Part shown: piece after piece, positions 14,001 through 24,488 of the stretch
How the letters are laid out: each line of letters starts with the position of its first letter
Numbering within the stretch: the stretch's first letter is position 1
DNA from: Heliopora coerulea
Taxonomy: Eukaryota; Cnidaria; Anthozoa; Scleralcyonacea; Helioporidae
Assembly (NCBI GenBank): GCA_030142905.1
Contig: JASJOG010000250.1
Span: 310,001-374,000, forward strand
Reading direction: 5' to 3'
Length of the DNA stretch: 64,000 nt
Translations under genes and position numbers: made by a program
Notes under the pieces: generated by a model
The model's database searches: none
Seen by the model: only the letters and a program-made list of their open reading frames with translations
Told to the model about the DNA's origin: nothing

Positions 14001-15045
14001 TCAAGGACATTTTGGATCTGAAGCATGTAAGCGTAGGGCACGAGAAGTTTTGTTCTGGCCAAAGATGAGCCGAGATATTGAAGTTGAAGTGAAGAAATGT
14101 GAAGTTTGCAACGCCCATCGGAATCATCAACAAAAGGAGCCTTTACTACCACATGCGATCCCACAGCGAGCTTGGAGTAAAGTAGGAGCGGATCTCTTTG
14201 AGATAGATGGAAGGAACTACCTCCTCATGGTGGATTATTATAGTGGATTTTTTGAACTTGACTATTTGTCTAGTACCACTTCGAAGTCCGTTATAGCCAA
14301 GATGAAATCTCAGATTGCAAGATATGGAATTTTTGAAGAGCTTATTTCCGATAATGGTCCGCAATTCAGAAGCCAAGAATTTAAGGACTTTTCCTCAACG
14401 TATGGATTCCGCCATACCACGAGTTCACCTGGGTATCCTAAGAGCAATGGAGTGTCAGAACGGGCAGTACAGACCGCAAAGTCAATTATTAAGAAAGCTA
14501 AAGAGGACAACACTGATCCCTATCTAGGACTCCTTAATTACAGAAATACGCCTAGAGATGTAATTGTTGGTAGTCCAGCTCAACGGCTATTAGGTAGAAG
14601 AACTAGAACGCAGTTACCAGTGTCTGAAAATTTGTTGGAATTCAAGTCATTGAATCCAATCCAGGTTCAAGAGCGTCTAGAGCAACATCGGAAGCAGCAG
14701 AAGAAATTTTACGATCGAAATGCACGACCACTGGAAGTCTTGAAAGAAGGTGATGTCGTTCGCATGAAAACAGACAAAGGATTCCAGAAGGAAGCAGTTG
14801 TGAAGAAATCCTTGCTACAGCCTCGTTCGTACTTGGTCCAGTCCAATGATACAACTTACCGCCGAAATAGAAACCACTTGTTTAAGACTGTTGCAGTTTC
14901 AGCGAAAACGGATGAACCAGCTAAGTATACAGGTGTAGAAAATCAGCTAAAAAACAATTTAGAGGCAAGTTCGAGCACAAGAGTAACTACTCGTTATGGC
15001 CGTGTGGTTACGAAACCAGTTAGATTTGGAGGAACAGTCTGTTAA
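11089..15045 (+). CDS. Gag-Pol polyprotein of Gypsy retrotransposon
   Basis: One open frame encodes 1318 residues from the ATG at 11089; the frame extends 21 bases further upstream without another ATG, into the primer-binding-site region. Visible domains in order: Gag; two zinc knuckles (CX2CX4HX4C and a relative) near residues 223-255; an aspartic protease with DTG near residue 334; a reverse transcriptase with FDAAHGFWQ near 549 and the IMDD catalytic box at 610-613; RNase H beginning near SVDAS at about 757; an integrase with an HHCC-like zinc region near 970-1005 and a D-D35-E triad at about D1035, D1088 and E1124. The C-terminal segment resembles the non-chromodomain tail of Gypsy integrases. 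Gag and Pol share one frame, so no frameshift is needed. No internal stop is seen, which implies recent insertion or selection. Confidence 0.93.
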   Translation: MAEGFARPTQLSFKGNVAENWRRFKQNYEIYIVAAGHGRKSKKERACILLNLAGEEAVERYNSFTYNEDEEKDDPEVLMMKFEELCMPLKNLTFERHLFHTRSQRPSESIGSFVTDLKNIARKCEFGDLESELIKDRIVCGINSDAVRKILLREAHLTLEKAQNICCANELSEQQVKDLGSYQDIDVVNSYGRERGRRRNKTWTNQRKKPEISDQSGAEKKNCRNCGGKHLPRQCPAFGKTCHNCSKKNHFALVCWKTKESPKRPVHEVEEDEFFIGVVDASRPTQLVSSESECKLHGTSVEGESVNVDAVENRNDEWYSTFMIGGHLVKLKLDTGAKCNVLPYKLFNKVTQGRQEVIKAKTKLVSYSGDSIQTMGQAVIECLYKDRNYSLLFHIAIQDVKPILGLPDCERLGMVKRVTDINPVASSVDIFQEFSDLFDGQLGCLPVQYQIRVDPTVKPTVDPPRRVPVAMRPKVKEELDRMQQMGVIEPIEKPTVWVSSMVIVEKPNKLRICIDPRRLNEAILREHYPLLTIEEVVSRLPGAKYFSVFDAAHGFWQISLEETSSYLTTFNTPFGRYKFNRLPFGICSAPEVFQRVMHQMFDRIDGCEIIMDDILVWGATEQEHDERVINVLNRAREVNLKLKKEKTKIKVTVVDYMGHRITSDGLKSDPEKVKAILQMPSPKEKKDLQRFLVMVQYLAKFIPRLSEVASPLRNLLKKENNWHWLEQHQESFDKIKKACEEQLTLCYYDVTKDVTLSVDASMSGLGAVCLQEGQPIAYASRALTDCQKKYAQIEKELLAIVFGCDKFHDYIYGRTVVVESDHKPLEQIFKKPLHQSPLRLQRMLLKLQKYSLKVVYKKGAELYLADQLSRAYIPGEPDDSLEEELEIDVVVPASDEKLQQLKEETQKDVVLKKLRDYVEDGWPSQRKEVDPSVAVYWDFKESIAVHDNLLMKGDRLIVPDSMRAEMLQAIHQGHFGSEACKRRAREVLFWPKMSRDIEVEVKKCEVCNAHRNHQQKEPLLPHAIPQRAWSKVGADLFEIDGRNYLLMVDYYSGFFELDYLSSTTSKSVIAKMKSQIARYGIFEELISDNGPQFRSQEFKDFSSTYGFRHTTSSPGYPKSNGVSERAVQTAKSIIKKAKEDNTDPYLGLLNYRNTPRDVIVGSPAQRLLGRRTRTQLPVSENLLEFKSLNPIQVQERLEQHRKQQKKFYDRNARPLEVLKEGDVVRMKTDKGFQKEAVVKKSLLQPRSYLVQSNDTTYRRNRNHLFKTVAVSAKTDEPAKYTGVENQLKNNLEASSSTRVTTRYGRVVTKPVRFGGTVC

Positions 15046-15143
15046 CTTTAGCGTTTTGTGTTGGATTTTCAATTAGAACTTGCTATATGTTATGATTAAT
15101 TTTGTTTAGTTAGGAAAACGTTTAAAGAAAAAAAAAAGGGAGA

Positions 15144-15215
15144 TGTGACATGTTATTTAAATTAGGTAGTAATTTAAATTAGGTAGTAAATTAGGTAGTA
15201 ATTTAAATTAGGTAA
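15144..15215 (+). repeat. Truncated 3' LTR with 17-bp tandem units
   Basis: The first 30 bases repeat the 5' LTR, then TTTAAATTAGGTAGTAA-type units recur imperfectly until about 15215. The rest of the LTR, including its TATA box and CA end, is absent. Either the LTR was lost through slippage and deletion, or the assembly collapsed here. Confidence 0.8.
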
Positions 15216-15920
15216 TGGCCACAAAGCTGATCCAAATGAAGTTCCAGAAAACAATGCTGGTGCTAATTCACAGAAGAAATATCCTCCTTCTCCACAGAAT
15301 ACCGGGAAATTAGATTACAAATCTGATGACTCTGAATCTGCTAAAAAAATCGAGGTTGCCACTAAAGAAGAACTATTAGTGCTTGCAAAGAAACAAGAAA
15401 AAGCTTTAACTCGATACAAAACCAAGTTTTCTGAGGTTGTAGATGCATACAAAAATTTGCAGAAGGAAAATGAAAAATTACAGTATAATCTAGGTCAAAG
15501 TCAAGATAAACAGTTAAGAAAAATATCAGAGCTTAAAGAGACTATAGAACTGGAGAAAAAAGCCAAAATGCATATTGAAGATTCACTACGCATAGCCATA
15601 GAAGAAAAGGATGATCTAATCAACGTATTGAAAACTCAGATAAACTTTTTAAAAAAGAAAAATGAAACACGCAGTGATCGTGAAGAAACCGGTGAACCTG
15701 CTGATGAGTTGGATAATAAAACAGGTCCCATATCCAATGAAGAAAAACAAAAATTCGTAAGCAAGATCAAAGAATTGGAAGTCAGTGTTGAAGCTCAAAC
15801 TAAAGAAATTGCAGAACTGAAGGAAGAAGGGAGTTCGAAGGAGGCCCAACGTCAAGAACTTGTTCGAACCATAGAACTTTTGCAACAAGAAAAACAAACG
15901 GCCATCCAGGAAATGATGGG
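15205..15920 (+). CDS. Golgin-245 (GOLGA4)-like coiled-coil coding fragment
   Basis: The frame is open from about 15202 and reads about 235 residues of acidic, Lys/Glu/Gln-rich coiled coil. The stretch around TKEELLVLAKKQEKALTRYK, the SQDKQLRKISELKE block and the EEKDDLINVLKTQ block match, in order and spacing, the N-terminal coiled coil of golgin-245/p230, a trans-Golgi tethering protein (comparison from memory). No membrane segment or GRIP domain is present. Similarity fades after QEMM near 15920, although the same frame runs without homology to a stop at 16302. A possible splice acceptor is the TTAG ending near 15212; no good donor is visible at the 3' edge. The segment would span several exons in vertebrates but is uninterrupted here. 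It is either a large exon of a real gene whose other exons I cannot see, or a truncated retrocopy. Confidence 0.65.
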
Positions 15921-15934
15921 CAGCGTGGAGAGCA

Positions 15935-15980
15935 TTATCCGGTGTCCTGAGACAGACCGTAGTCACAAGACACCGGATAA
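15935..15980. repeat. Perfect 12-bp inverted repeat (hairpin)
   Basis: TTATCCGGTGTC at 15935 is complementary to GACACCGGATAA at 15969, with a 22-base loop. It sits just where the golgin-like homology ends, so it may mark a short foldback insertion or a breakpoint. Confidence 0.75.
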
Positions 15981-16302
15981 GCTTCTTTTACTTAATTACC
16001 AAACAAAGTTTCAGCACTGCAATACAAGTTCCAGAGGAGATTTCACGCTTTGCTGTTGTTTCGACCTTGCCCTCATGCTTATGTCGTTCATGTTAAGATC
16101 GTCCACATTCATAAATATACCTAATATTCATAGACACTCGATTCACTTATGGTTGTCATTAATAAAGAGGAAGAGTCAAACCAAGAGTGGATTTTATAAA
16201 GGGTACCGACTGTGTTTAATTACGTTCTTTGTTAAAGTTACCTCGTACATACCGCCAGTATTTAATGTTGAGAATTACTTAGTCATTTTAAATTCAAAAT
16301 AG

Positions 16303-19300
16303 TGAAAATTAATTCGTGAAGGAGTATTTTTCCACTTAAAAATATCAGTACATACTCCTTATGAAGATTTCACACACGTCATTTCAGATTTAAAAACATA
16401 TGGAATCGGAAATTTTCATTCTACTTCTTAAAACTGGAACATTTTCCCGCATGAAAAATCTGATTCACATGTGAAACAGTATGATTCAAAATTCCACATG
16501 CGAAACCTTGCAACACAAAATATGTATTTCACATATTAAATTAGTTATATACCAAAGTTGATTTCAGATCAGAAACTTTTATTTCACGAAATGAAACGCA
16601 TTCTCACATCTAAATATCTAAGTTATATTAGATATTGTATGTGAAATTCCTGTGAGGGACGGTTTTCAACCACACTAAGGTATTCAAGGTTAACAGGAAA
16701 TAAATCAGTTATGATACGTAATCATAACATGTACCCAGAGGTCAAGAACGCTCTAACAGTACGATAACGAATCAGATCCTAAAACTCTGTCTGAAACCTA
16801 TGTAAAAATGTTCTCACATACGTAATTTGAAAATTACGAATGTTAGAACATAATGTATTGCTCTATTGTCCAGGGAATTTGTGACAAAACATGATTTTAA
16901 ATTAGACCAACGCATTACACGTCACCATTCGGTTTTGACTTCACCATCTTCGCTATTCCGATGAAAACCTCTATTAAATTCGGGGTATAAAACTTCTTTT
17001 CTACTTAATCGTTCCTCCGTACCTGAGAAACTTGAAAAGCTTTTGAAATATTGCCATCTTGAAAAATAAACTGCAATAATTTCACCGCAACCAAAGTCAA
17101 TTCTTCGCAAACCAAATTCCGAGAAACAAAAGTTTTTTGTGTACGCTTGTAGCCGTGCACATTTGATCATATCTGAATACGGTCTGACCTTGAAGTGTTT
17201 AGGGTTAAGTGGACGACTTAAAAGATCAGAGTGAAATTTCATGCGATTAGGCTTAAGTATACTTGTTTACCACATTCTCGTTAAAATAAAGTATTGAATT
17301 ACCTCAAGCATTCTCATCTGCCTGTTCATTTATTATAAATATGTGCCATAAAATTAAGATAAAATTCTGGATGACATTTATAAAAATAACAATAACTTAT
17401 TTCTGGTCCATAGTCTTTTTCTTTTTGGTGTTTTTACAACCCAATTTAACATTGTAGCTGGCCTTATAATGCGGTTTGATTTGGGCACTGCACATAAGAG
17501 CTGCGTCTCGTGTGAGTTAAAATAGGGATGCTGGATTATAGTTTTTTTAGAATTATAACATTTTAAAATCATATTGGCATAATTATTAGGTTCAACATTA
17601 TATCATTATATCATCATATTACTTACATTGAAAATGTAAGTAAGGAAGACAGGACATACATGAAGTAATAAAGTGCTGATAACCAAAAATGAATTCTGCC
17701 CGAGACTAAAGGAACAACTTAGATTATCATAATTCGCTTTTATTTATTTAATCGCTACATACCAATCCTACTGCGTACACGTATTCTTTCAATCTTTACT
17801 CAATATAAATCCTCTTGATCCAAAAGAGTTCTATCACTTGAACTTCAAAATGATATCACATTATATCTTTGTATGGTTCTATAAACATTTAGTTCAGTTT
17901 AATTTTTAACTTAATCAAATGGATTTTGTTCAAAAACGGTATTTTCCATATATCGTAAAATTTCTTAATGTTTCACAAAAAGCCGAGGTATCTGGAATTA
18001 CTATTACTTTGCGCTTCAGCGTATCTACAGTGAGGTTAAGTAGAAAATTAGTTTTTTCGTGATGTCTTACACAAGAGTGATCGTGGTCAATACCGACCTT
18101 ATGGTGCTAAGACTGCCGAACTGGTTATAATTACGCTATATATATGCATTCACGAAAACCATGGTTAATCGACAAACGTATTTGATACTTGTGACTTGCT
18201 TAATGACAGCCAAAACGCTCCACCTCTTCTACTACGACTGCCGTCTCCGGTTGATGTCAATCATGAGAAACAACCTTTATGTCACCGTGAGGTTATTTAG
18301 CTTATTCTTGAGGTATACATTGCATTAATGTGATATTTTCCAAGAAAAGAGGTCCGACACAGATCGATCAACAAACATCCCAGAATAAAAAAAAACATTA
18401 ACTGAGAAGCCATGGCCCTAAGCACCTTATTTCTTTCCCTGACTGTTTTAACTCCCGAAAACTGAAAGTGAAACTTCTCAATCTCCCACAGGCCTAAAAA
18501 TAGCAGGGCCATAGTGTCATCTCCCCACTGTGCTGCGATTGTTGTGACTATGAATGTTATGCTTATTTTTGAGTGATACTCTAGTAATTAATTGTTATTA
18601 GAGATCTTCCATTCAAAATCAGTTACAGAAACTAATTCAGATCATCGGGACTTTCAGTCTCATGGTTGGTTGTTGAAGTCTGTTGTTCGCCTCCCTTCCA
18701 AGTAAAATCCTGGATGCATCGCTGTGAGCTGCACTTGCATGATTTGTTTACAATAAACTAATCATTAAGACTCTAGAATACGTAAAGAAGAAACGATCTA
18801 CACTACTGGGAAAATGAAAAGCAGCGTTGTATGGGCTTGATAGCCAGCTTAATAAAATTAATTTTTTTGTTGCGCATTTAGAGGGTATTATGATGTACAT
18901 TGTTTGAAGTTAAATCTAGTGCGCTTTGTTTTATTGATATGTAATGCGCATGAATAAACAAGAGAAGTTGATTAATAATCTTACTTGTTTCACGATGCTG
19001 ATACATCTGTGTAAGCATTGCACACCACAGCTTACTTGGCAAGTGTTGATGCACAATATAAAGATGATTTCAAGGACGAGTCTTGCCACCATATTCAAGT
19101 ATACACCTCTAGCCTCTCACTTCAAGCTTGTATCCTGTGTGCCTTGTTTGTTTGTGCACAAGAAATAAATCGCAAGATATTTTATATGAAACTCGATACC
19201 CTACCCTGAGAGGCAAGGTTCATTAATTCACGATAGTTTTACTCTTCCTAACATTAAACGTCGATATTAGCTGCAAATGACCGCGTGATTTCACCATTGC

Positions 19301-19700
19301 ATGGCCAAGTACACTTTGACTTTGTGAGAATTAATAAAATTAAGTATTTAGTTTTTTATGATGCCAAAAAGTAGAAGAAAGATAGTACCGGATGTAAAAA
19401 ACATCAACCGTTTCAGACATTAAACGGAAATGGAGGTATAATCTTCCTCCATTATAGTTCAAGGTTATTCAGCGCGATTCAGATAATTTATTCCCCGATA
19501 ATAATAATGTAACTGTACAACGTTGGCTGGTCTTGCCCGGCATTTTTCGGGAGATTAACCGCGAATAAAGTCACTCCCCGGCATGGTTACGGGACTGTAG
19601 AAAATATGGAAATTTTAAAGTTGTTAGGAAGGTATTTGGGTCATCCTATCAATATATTACAGATGTGAATAAAATTTTTATCCACACAACGGCTAAAGGA
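16303..19700. other. Non-coding, no recognised element
   Basis: Nothing longer than about 106 codons is open here and no frame is recognisable. Between about 16380 and 16640 the word TTCACATGTGAAA and close variants recur, and a similar word lies near 760-780, so a diverged repeat may be present. I see no tRNA or other RNA gene. Confidence 0.5.
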
Positions 19701-19724
19701 ATCTCTTGCATAGGCTATTCTCTT

Positions 19725-19755
19725 ATCAGGGGCGGATTTAGGCGAGGGCGCATAG
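19725..19755 (+). repeat. Possible isolated hAT terminus
   Basis: CAGGGGCGGATTTAGG resembles the terminal inverted repeat of hAT transposons. No matching opposite end was found nearby, so this is at most a fragment. Confidence 0.3.
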
Positions 19756-20285
19756 GACGAGTACTCCTCTCCTTTTTTTGGACAACACGTGAAGAACGCC
19801 ATGCTCTCAGAACCCCAAAAGACGATAGCAACATTCTCATCCTTTCTGCTAATAAAAGTAATACTACAGTTGTTATGAATAAATCAGACTACAGGGAGGG
19901 AATAACATTCATGCTTCAGGACACAAGGACCTACATAGCCGTCACCGATAAGTGTTGTAATCCAACATCTAGTTAGTACCTCGTCTGCACTTCGAAAGAA
20001 GCTCTTGGAATTAAACAAGTCAGGAAATTTGACGGAATCTGAATATTTCAGGTTGAAACCAAATGATCCTCTACCGGCGACATTTTATGGCCTTCCAAAA
20101 ATACACATATCACACTCTAACTGCCACCTATTCCATTTCAAAAAAATATCTCGCCGGTTTGTTAGTGACACTTCGCGTTGATCATGATTTTACCGTGAAC
20201 AATTCCAAAGAGTGCGGATTTTGATTGCACACACAAACTGTAGAATCAAATGAAGACGTCGTGACCTTTGACGTGGTCTCTCTGT

Positions 20286-23025
20286 CAGTGGAATAGAGGC
20301 TGTGGGGAAAGGGGGGTTCATGGACCTCCCAGCGACTGTTTCAAGGGGGCGCCGAATTTATGACAGCGCCATAAAATTCTCAATAGCGGAATGCAGGGTA
20401 ATCAGACTGCCATTCTAAAGAACGATAAAATAAGGTATAATAAAGCTTAAGGACGGGGTTCAAAGCTTACTTTCGTAAACAACGATAGGCAAAATAACAT
20501 TATCAACATCATTGGTAAAGAATCTCCTCAGAAATCGTGAAAGAAATCCGTGATTGGCGAGCATGGGCATAAATAGAGAACACCACTCCGAACAATGGTC
20601 ATCATGAGCATCCAAGTATTGTGCAAGAATCGTAAATCGCATTGGTAAATGCTCAGAACTCTTGCTATCCTGTAGAATAGCCTCAGGTACAATTGCAGTG
20701 GAGCTGTACAATGAACTTTCAGCAAGACTTACGACGAAAGCCGTGCCCTTTGATAAACTGGTGGCACAAACGTACTACAGTGCATCCAATATGAGTGGCT
20801 ACTACAACGGCTTGCGAGCAATTATCAAAGAGAATGTTGGAGACCTCGTTGCTTTTGTCCGTTGTTACGCCCATACACTCAATCTTGTCTTGTCTGACTA
20901 CGCAAGAGTTGCTGTTCAAGTATACAATAGAGATCTCTAGCAATCGACGTTCTTGAGTCACGGATATCAACCTGAAGATTTGATTAACTGATGTTTTGAT
21001 ATTTGGGCCATGTACTATTTGAATAGAATTTTTATAATAATATGAACTACTGTGATAACTTAAAAATCCCAGGAGAGATTATAGCGCGCTTAATCAACGA
21101 GGTAGCGGTGAACTTAACTGACAGATGTTGACGTTGTAGGAGTGAACGCCGTCTTTACGGAATGTGGAAACGTGGTTAGTGAAGTCTGCATGTATATAGA
21201 ATGAAAACGGCGTTATGGAAGTTCGACGACGCCCATAGGATTTGAAATCATTCATCATTTTTTGTTTCGAATGAAAAATTCCATTAAAAGAAAAAATCAT
21301 TTGTGACTCAACAACACCTGTTCCTTAAGCTCTCTAATCACTCTATTCAGGAACCTTTAGGCCCTGTACGTTCTGGTTAGCAAGTCACACAAAATCTATG
21401 GGTCACACAGAATCTATGTGCTTTCTCTCAAAAGAATGAATCCCGTTTGTTGGAATTCGATTAAATTTTGTCTGAAGATTCTTCTCTTGCGTTATGAATG
21501 CATTTTAAATGTCCTGGAAACCGTTTCATTGAACATTTCATTTGAAGGAAATCAACGGCACACTGTAGCTGGGTTACTGACGCAGCTTTGAACAAAACAA
21601 TTCTTGGCTGCCACATGCACCTACCTTTCCCGAGAAAAATTTGCTATAACTGGCCATTAGGGCGATATTTGCAACGCATAGACATACACTTAAGAAAAGC
21701 GCTCGGTATGATCGACAACAAGTGATTGCTCAGCTCAATAAATTGCAAGAAGAACCAGTGGGAATCGTCAGACACATGGGAAAAGATCACGACTCAGGGA
21801 ATGGTTTGGCAACTAGCAAGACCGAGACGCCGAGGAATGATAGATGGTGAAACTGCCGAAGACAAACCTGCGAAAACGCCTGAAGATCACTAGAACCTCA
21901 CTGGAGCTCACAATGAAACCTCGGTTAGAGAAGAGCCAGCCTTTACTCAGAGCATTTTGTTTGTTTGCCCCAACTTGCTTCTCCAAGCTTGTGAAGAATT
22001 TTAGAACCGCTCACGATCTGCAACCATTCCTCAACACCTTTTGTGAAATTTACAGTTTGGATGCATTTAGATGTGCTGACGAACCGTTTAATTTCGCTCG
22101 ATCGTTCAAGAAATTTGACTACACAACAATATCCAGTTCCGATGAAGACAACCAAGAAGAGAAGGATGATAGTGATAATGACAAATTTCCAGCAGAATGT
22201 TTTGACGAGATGGTTCAGATGACGAACGGAGCCAGTGACAGGAGTGATGACAACGAAAATGAAACTCAAACGAAGCAGAAAGTCCCATCCTTCACTGAAA
22301 CTCCTGCAGTTCTTTGTCGTAATGAGTATAGTTTGGTTGATGTGTATCCAGCACTTGGTCAAGTTTACTCCATTGCTGTGGCCTTCCCACTTAGCACTGC
22401 GACCGCTCTGTGTTCTATCTCTGTGCTCAAGAGGACGAAGACTCCCATTCGTTCCTCTATGGTTCAGGAGAGACTTAAATCGTTACTTGAAAAAGTAATA
22501 TAGCGTAAGATTTCTTTGTCACTCGACAAATAACGACTCATCAATTTGTATGGAGGGATTTCTTCCAAACTTTCAAAAGCTCTCCTTTAGCGTGTTAACG
22601 TTATTAAATGACTCGTACATGTTTTGTTACTGTTGCGTGTGTAGACGACCTTACTAATGAGAAAGCTCTTGTTTCAAATCAAATTAATATTATTACATTT
22701 GAGAGTGACTCATTGTATATATATTGCTAGAAAACCTGAACGGTACATCCACCTTTCCGGGAAAAAGCTTAGGACCATTAATTTAGAAATGACTGGTTTG
22801 AAAAACATTAAATGAGGGCACTTTTGATACATTCGAATCACCTAATATTTCAATTTAATGAAATATGATTATTTTTGTTAAATGTGTATTAATATTTTGC
22901 CATACGTAGGTATTTTGTTAAACGTGATAACTTGGAGCGGGGGGTACACCCATATCAACTCTGCCCTCAAGGGCGCCAATACCAACGTTGGCCCCACCTG
23001 AAATTTTAGAGCCTCCACGCCACTG
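20286..23025 (+). mobile_element. hAT DNA transposon (2740 bp) inserted in the Penelope-like element
   Basis: The left end starts CAGTGG.AT.GAGGCT and the right end, reversed, starts CAGTGGCGTGGAGGCT, giving imperfect terminal inverted repeats. The flanks are CTCTCTGT (20278-20285) and CTCCCTGT (23026-23033), an 8-bp target-site duplication with one change, as expected of hAT. Removing the insert rejoins the Penelope reading frame. Internal transposase fragments are on the plus strand. Confidence 0.88.
20662..22503 (+). pseudogene. hAT transposase remnants
   Basis: The segment at 20750-20940 encodes YYSASNMSGYYNGLRAII followed by CYAHTLNLVLSD, the conserved core of the hAT transposases related to ZMYM-type proteins (family knowledge). 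The segment at 21844-22503 encodes an acidic middle region and then a C-terminal block, YPALGQVYSIAVAFPLSTAT followed by a RSSMVQERL motif, which is the hAT dimerisation region. Between them the frame is broken by stops and shifts, so no functional transposase is made. The start of the protein lies further left and is too decayed to define. Confidence 0.8.
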
Positions 23026-23420
23026 CTCCCTGTACATATCTATACTAGTAGACCTGTCCTTGGAAGTTGTACAGAAAAATTTAAGTCTCAGCAATAGTTG
23101 GCAAGCGCATACTAACCTAACCAAAAACCAGATTATCGAATTGTTGAAGTTTGTACTCAACAACAGCTATTTCACGTTTGAGGGGACCCAGTATCATCAA
23201 ATATTTGGTTGTGCTATGGGTTCTCCTGTCAGTGCTATATTCGCTGAGCTAGTTATGGAGCATCGAAGTTCAAGCCTTATCCACAAGTTTAATCCGTTCA
23301 CGATGATTTTGCAAATATGTTGATGACTCGAATGTTTGTTTGAAAACATCTGAACTGGAAATCTTTCTCAGTCATCTTAGTTCGATCAGTCCACATATTC
23401 AATTCACATTAGAGCGTCCT

Positions 23421-24440
23421 TCGTAACTTCGTACTTCGTACTTCGAAATTGTTTATTCGCAATTCACAAATCAATTGAAAGGTGAAAAGGAGACAAAAGA
23501 GGTTATCCCTCTCTAGTTTGTCTCCTAAAATAATCAAAAACGTAAATTTACATCTATGTAAAATACAAAGTTAATTAGTTTAAAAATTTTCTACAACACT
23601 CATAAAATGACATCTAAGTCTGTTCTTAAAAATGCTCAGATATTCTGCCTCCGCAACATCTTTAGGCAAATTATTCCAATCATTAACTATATGTACAGAA
23701 GAGTAATATTTAAAACTATTTAGCTTTGCGGACACAGGTTTAAGTTTATAACGATGGTTAGCTCTTAGGGGTCGGAAATCATGTGCAAACATGAAAAACT
23801 CTAAGGGGTCTAGCCCGTTAAGACTATTAACCGTCTTATAGCTCTCGGTAAGCGAAGAAAATAATCTTCTCTGATATAAAGTTGGCCAATTAAGGAACTT
23901 TAAGCGTTCTTCTTACGACATATCTCGGCCAATGTTTCCAAGGGCATATTTAGATGCTCTGCTTTGTAGTTTCTCTAAGATAGTGGAGTCCTTCTTAAGG
24001 TACGGATACCACACTGGAGAGCAATATTCGAGTATTGGACGTACTAGACTCTTGTACAATTTCGAGAACAACTCAGATTTTTTGGGACCTACTGTTCGAC
24101 TTATAAATCCAAGCACACTATTTGCCTTGTTTGTACACTTGTTGGCTTGCAGGCTCCATGACAGATTTGATGTGATGTGAATTCCAAGATCCTTAACATT
24201 AGATGCAGATTTTAGCTGGTTCCCACAAAGAAAATACTGAGGCTCTGAGTTGTCAGTCTTTTTAGAAATGCGCATTACTTCGCATTTCTACCACCATGAA
24301 TACCATCCGGGCCAGGGGATTTGCGGGGTTTAAGTTCGTTCAGAATCTTGCTAATATCCCTAGGTGATCAATGCAGAGAACTGAGATCCATGTCTTTAAT
24401 AACTTGATCAAATACTTGTTATCAATGGAAAGCCAACGAC
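23421..24440 (-). mobile_element. 5'-truncated LINE (CR1/Jockey-type) inserted in the Penelope-like element
   Basis: On the minus strand the C-terminal part of a non-LTR reverse transcriptase is readable: SPGPDGIHGG near 24300, then NVKDLGIHITSNLSWS, LVRPILEYCSPVWYPYL and a final WNNLPKDV.EAE block. The fingers-palm part between the first two blocks is deleted. The 3' end is a short tandem of GAAGTAC units (23421-23447 on the plus strand), the microsatellite tail typical of CR1-like LINEs. The tail abuts Penelope coding sequence, so the LINE jumped into that element. Frameshifts make it inactive. Confidence 0.75.
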
Positions 24441-24488
24441 TGCGTTTCTTGACACCAGCAAATCCACCTTTTCAACCCGTACAACAAT

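Larger units (their letters stand above)
10925..15215 (+). mobile_element. Gypsy-type LTR retrotransposon, 3' LTR truncated
   Basis: The order is LTR, primer-binding site, a single fused Gag-Pol frame, a purine tract (about 15125-15143, AAAGAAAAAAAAAAGGGAGA) and the start of a second LTR at 15144. The 3' LTR matches the 5' LTR for only about 30 bases. It then breaks into roughly 3.5 imperfect copies of a 17-bp unit (TTTAAATTAGGTAGTAA) and stops before the TATA region. With most of the 3' LTR missing, a target-site duplication cannot be identified. No envelope gene is present. The domain order RT-RNaseH-integrase places it in the Gypsy (Metaviridae) group; I did not assign a clade. Confidence 0.9.
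19755..23420 (+). mobile_element. Penelope-like retroelement, broken and split by a hAT insertion
   Basis: Two pieces of one Penelope-like reverse transcriptase are present. Piece one (about 19780-20285) reads TPKDDSNILILSANKSN, then VVMNKSDY, then after a frameshift LPATFYGLPKIH, and ends in TFDVVSL. Piece two (23034-23420) continues at the next residues and reaches the RT core GCAMGSPVSAIFAELVME and, in another frame, a KYVDDS box near 23317, then HIQFTLERP. The two pieces abut exactly if 20286-23025 and one copy of the 8-bp duplication are removed. Several frameshifts and stops show it is dead. The GIY-YIG end of the element was not seen; a LINE interrupts it at 23421. Confidence 0.8.

Noticed and set aside
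11397..14854. Several short ORFs on both strands within the Gag-Pol region
   Set aside because: All are shadows of the long Gag-Pol frame and have no protein-family resemblance.
15921..16302. Extension of the golgin-like ORF to its stop codon
   Set aside because: Coiled-coil composition and homology stop near 15920; the remaining residues look like chance translation.
20460..20725. Two minus-strand ORFs within the hAT element
   Set aside because: The transposase is on the plus strand; these are antisense frames.
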